Positions 62,946 through 64,000 of a stretch of DNA of 64,000 bases are shown here, in pieces (the first letter of the stretch is position 1; every line of letters starts with the position of its first letter). A program made the position numbers and the translations under genes. The notes under the pieces were generated by a model. It made no database searches. It was not told the origin of the DNA and saw only the letters and a program-made list of their open reading frames with translations. Source of the DNA: Marixanthomonas spongiae (GTDB taxonomy: Bacteria; Bacteroidota; Bacteroidia; Flavobacteriales; Flavobacteriaceae); NCBI RefSeq assembly GCF_003095375.1, contig NZ_QEHR01000006.1, forward strand, positions 248,001 through 312,000, in the 5' to 3' direction.

Positions 62946-62977
62946 CAAAATTATTGTTAACTTTGATTACTTCCCAA
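62946..62977 (-). promoter_or_regulatory. Promoter of the helical membrane-protein gene
   Basis: Minus strand TTG, 21 bases, TAATTTTG (62946-62953). Matches the Bacteroidota consensus, about 31 bp before the start at 62915. Confidence 0.6.
62958..62965 (+). promoter_or_regulatory. -7 element of the edge gene
   Basis: TAACTTTG matches TAnnTTTG, 49 bp before the start at 63015. No TTG at the expected spacing. It lies inside the divergent promoter, so the two genes may be co-regulated. Confidence 0.4.
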
Positions 62978-63014
62978 TTAATTTCTATTTTCTATAAAAC
63001 TATAAAACTATAAA

Positions 63015-64000
63015 ATGAGTACTGATGCAACTTCCAGTTGGTCTGGATATATATTTCAAGGAGATGTTGCTTTATGTAAAGCAATTGAAAAAATGCATGA
63101 AATTGGTTTAGGCACTAATGAAAACAGCTATAAACTAAGATTAGAAGAAGATGAAGACTTCTCTTTACATACTGAAAACATAGAGTATTTTCAAGTAAAA
63201 GCATATACTGCTCATCATTATACAAACTATAAGAAAGCGTGGGATGATATGATGGAAAGATTTCCAGACCATCCACAGAACAATTATTTATACGTTCAAA
63301 AGGAAGGTATAGATAAAAGTAAATTCAGTGGTGTTATTAATTCTATTCACATTCAAGATAACTTAGTAAGTGGTAAGTATACTCTGGCAAATATTAACGA
63401 AAAATTGAATGATTCAATTATTGCTTTTTTAAATAACGACGATTTATCTGATGACGATATAGCAAATAAATTAACTTACTGTAGTAAAAAAATTGCCGAT
63501 TATGTGAAAAAACGACACAGAGAAAATTTAATAAGGGAAATACCTTTTACTGAAATTTCGAATTGGCTAGATGAAGCACCATTAGCACTCAATGAAAATT
63601 TATTTTGGCATACAATTGAAAAATTATTTTTTGAGGCATTATGTGAAACGTCAGCTGAATTAGATTTGACATTAGAAGAAGAAATTCAAGAATTTAATTT
63701 GTTGGATAATGCGATTTCTGAATTGGAAATCTTAGACAAAACAGAATTTAAAAATCTATTTGTTGAATTTATTAACAATACTAAAAAAGTTGGTAGCAAC
63801 CTACGGATGTCATTGGCTGATTATACAAAAAAGCGGGACATTCAGAGAGTAATTGGAAAAGCTCTGAGAAAAATATCTCGAAGACCTTTATACAGAAAGT
63901 TGTGCTATAGCTTAAAAGTTGAGGCAGGCTTTGAACAATATCAACTTACAACTAATACTGTGAATTATGACATGGCTGATAGGATTGAGAGAATTCAATT
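63015..64000 (+). CDS. ABC-3C/Cap4-like nuclease component (partial, runs off the window)
   Basis: Open from the ATG at 63015 to the window end, 328 complete codons. SSWSGYIFQGDVALCKAIEK (7-26) matches the start of nuclease-type proteins in ABC-three-component and DUF4297/Cap4-like systems. EYFQVKAY with Gln60 and Lys62 fits the QxK variant of a PD-(D/E)xK nuclease core, after an acidic strand (LRLEEDED). A helical C-terminal region follows (LRMSLADYTKKRDIQRVIGKAL). The ABC ATPase and middle component would be expected to the right, outside the window. Strong AT bias compared with the core genes fits an accessory island. The family call is from motifs only. Confidence 0.7.
   Translation, partial: MSTDATSSWSGYIFQGDVALCKAIEKMHEIGLGTNENSYKLRLEEDEDFSLHTENIEYFQVKAYTAHHYTNYKKAWDDMMERFPDHPQNNYLYVQKEGIDKSKFSGVINSIHIQDNLVSGKYTLANINEKLNDSIIAFLNNDDLSDDDIANKLTYCSKKIADYVKKRHRENLIREIPFTEISNWLDEAPLALNENLFWHTIEKLFFEALCETSAELDLTLEEEIQEFNLLDNAISELEILDKTEFKNLFVEFINNTKKVGSNLRMSLADYTKKRDIQRVIGKALRKISRRPLYRKLCYSLKVEAGFEQYQLTTNTVNYDMADRIERIQ

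Overview
The window is a piece of a Flavobacteriaceae (Bacteroidota) chromosome. Several independent signs agree: type IX secretion (T9SS) C-terminal sorting domains, promoters of the Bacteroidota form TTG-N19..21-TAnnTTTG, a flexirubin/aryl-polyene pigment cluster with a tyrosine ammonia-lyase close to the Flavobacterium johnsoniae enzyme as I remember it, DUF5916, GT117 and DUF5522 proteins, and A-rich start regions without Shine-Dalgarno sequences. Genus cannot be decided from sequence reading alone.

Layout. 1-752: tail of a secreted M23 peptidase. 1000-3935: translation genes on the minus strand (tsf, rpsB, rpsI, rplM). 4130-4363: an orphan fragment of a T9SS sorting domain. 4423-9061: pyruvate carboxylase and a kinase-fold-like protein. 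9161-17303: a DUF5916 outer-membrane protein, two secreted 'AQVGI' proteins (the first with a frameshift in its signal peptide) and polA between them. 17489-21443: polysaccharide deacetylase and a GT117 membrane glycosyltransferase. 21637-21709: tRNA-Gln with textbook promoter and terminator.

21753-37263 is the main accessory system: a flexirubin/aryl-polyene cluster. It holds a halogenase-like flavoprotein (divergent), tyrosine ammonia-lyase, ketoreductase, acyltransferase, two hot-dog dehydratases, four ketosynthase-type proteins, an acyl carrier protein, NodB deacetylase, LolA-like carrier, GT2-DUF2062 glycosyltransferase and an MMPL-type exporter. Tyrosine would be deaminated to coumarate, extended and reduced on the carrier protein, moved to a lipid and exported to the outer membrane. 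A type II toxin-antitoxin pair sits inside the operon. No aryl-CoA ligase and no DarA/DarB resorcinol genes are present here.

37784-44434: two tandem T9SS paralogues, a DUF4136 lipoprotein, urocanate hydratase, a GxxExxY nuclease-like gene between palindromic CACAAAG repeats, a DUF5522 mini-protein and a small HExxH protein. 44766-52007: a three-gene minus-strand operon (fibre-like AQVGI protein, membrane protein, very large secreted purple-acid-phosphatase-like protein). 52241-55312: PLP enzyme, glucosaminidase lipoprotein, hemL. 55593-60729: small secreted helical proteins, a di-heme lipoprotein, a helical protein, a YiaA-type membrane protein and a small winged-helix-like protein.

60730-64000 is visibly more AT-rich and looks like an accessory island. 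Its last gene, cut by the window edge, resembles the nuclease/effector component of ABC-three-component or Cap4-like defence systems. Many short dispersed repeats occur in gaps and, in two cases, inside genes (polA and a deacetylase). I saw no CRISPR array, rRNA operon or complete insertion sequence.
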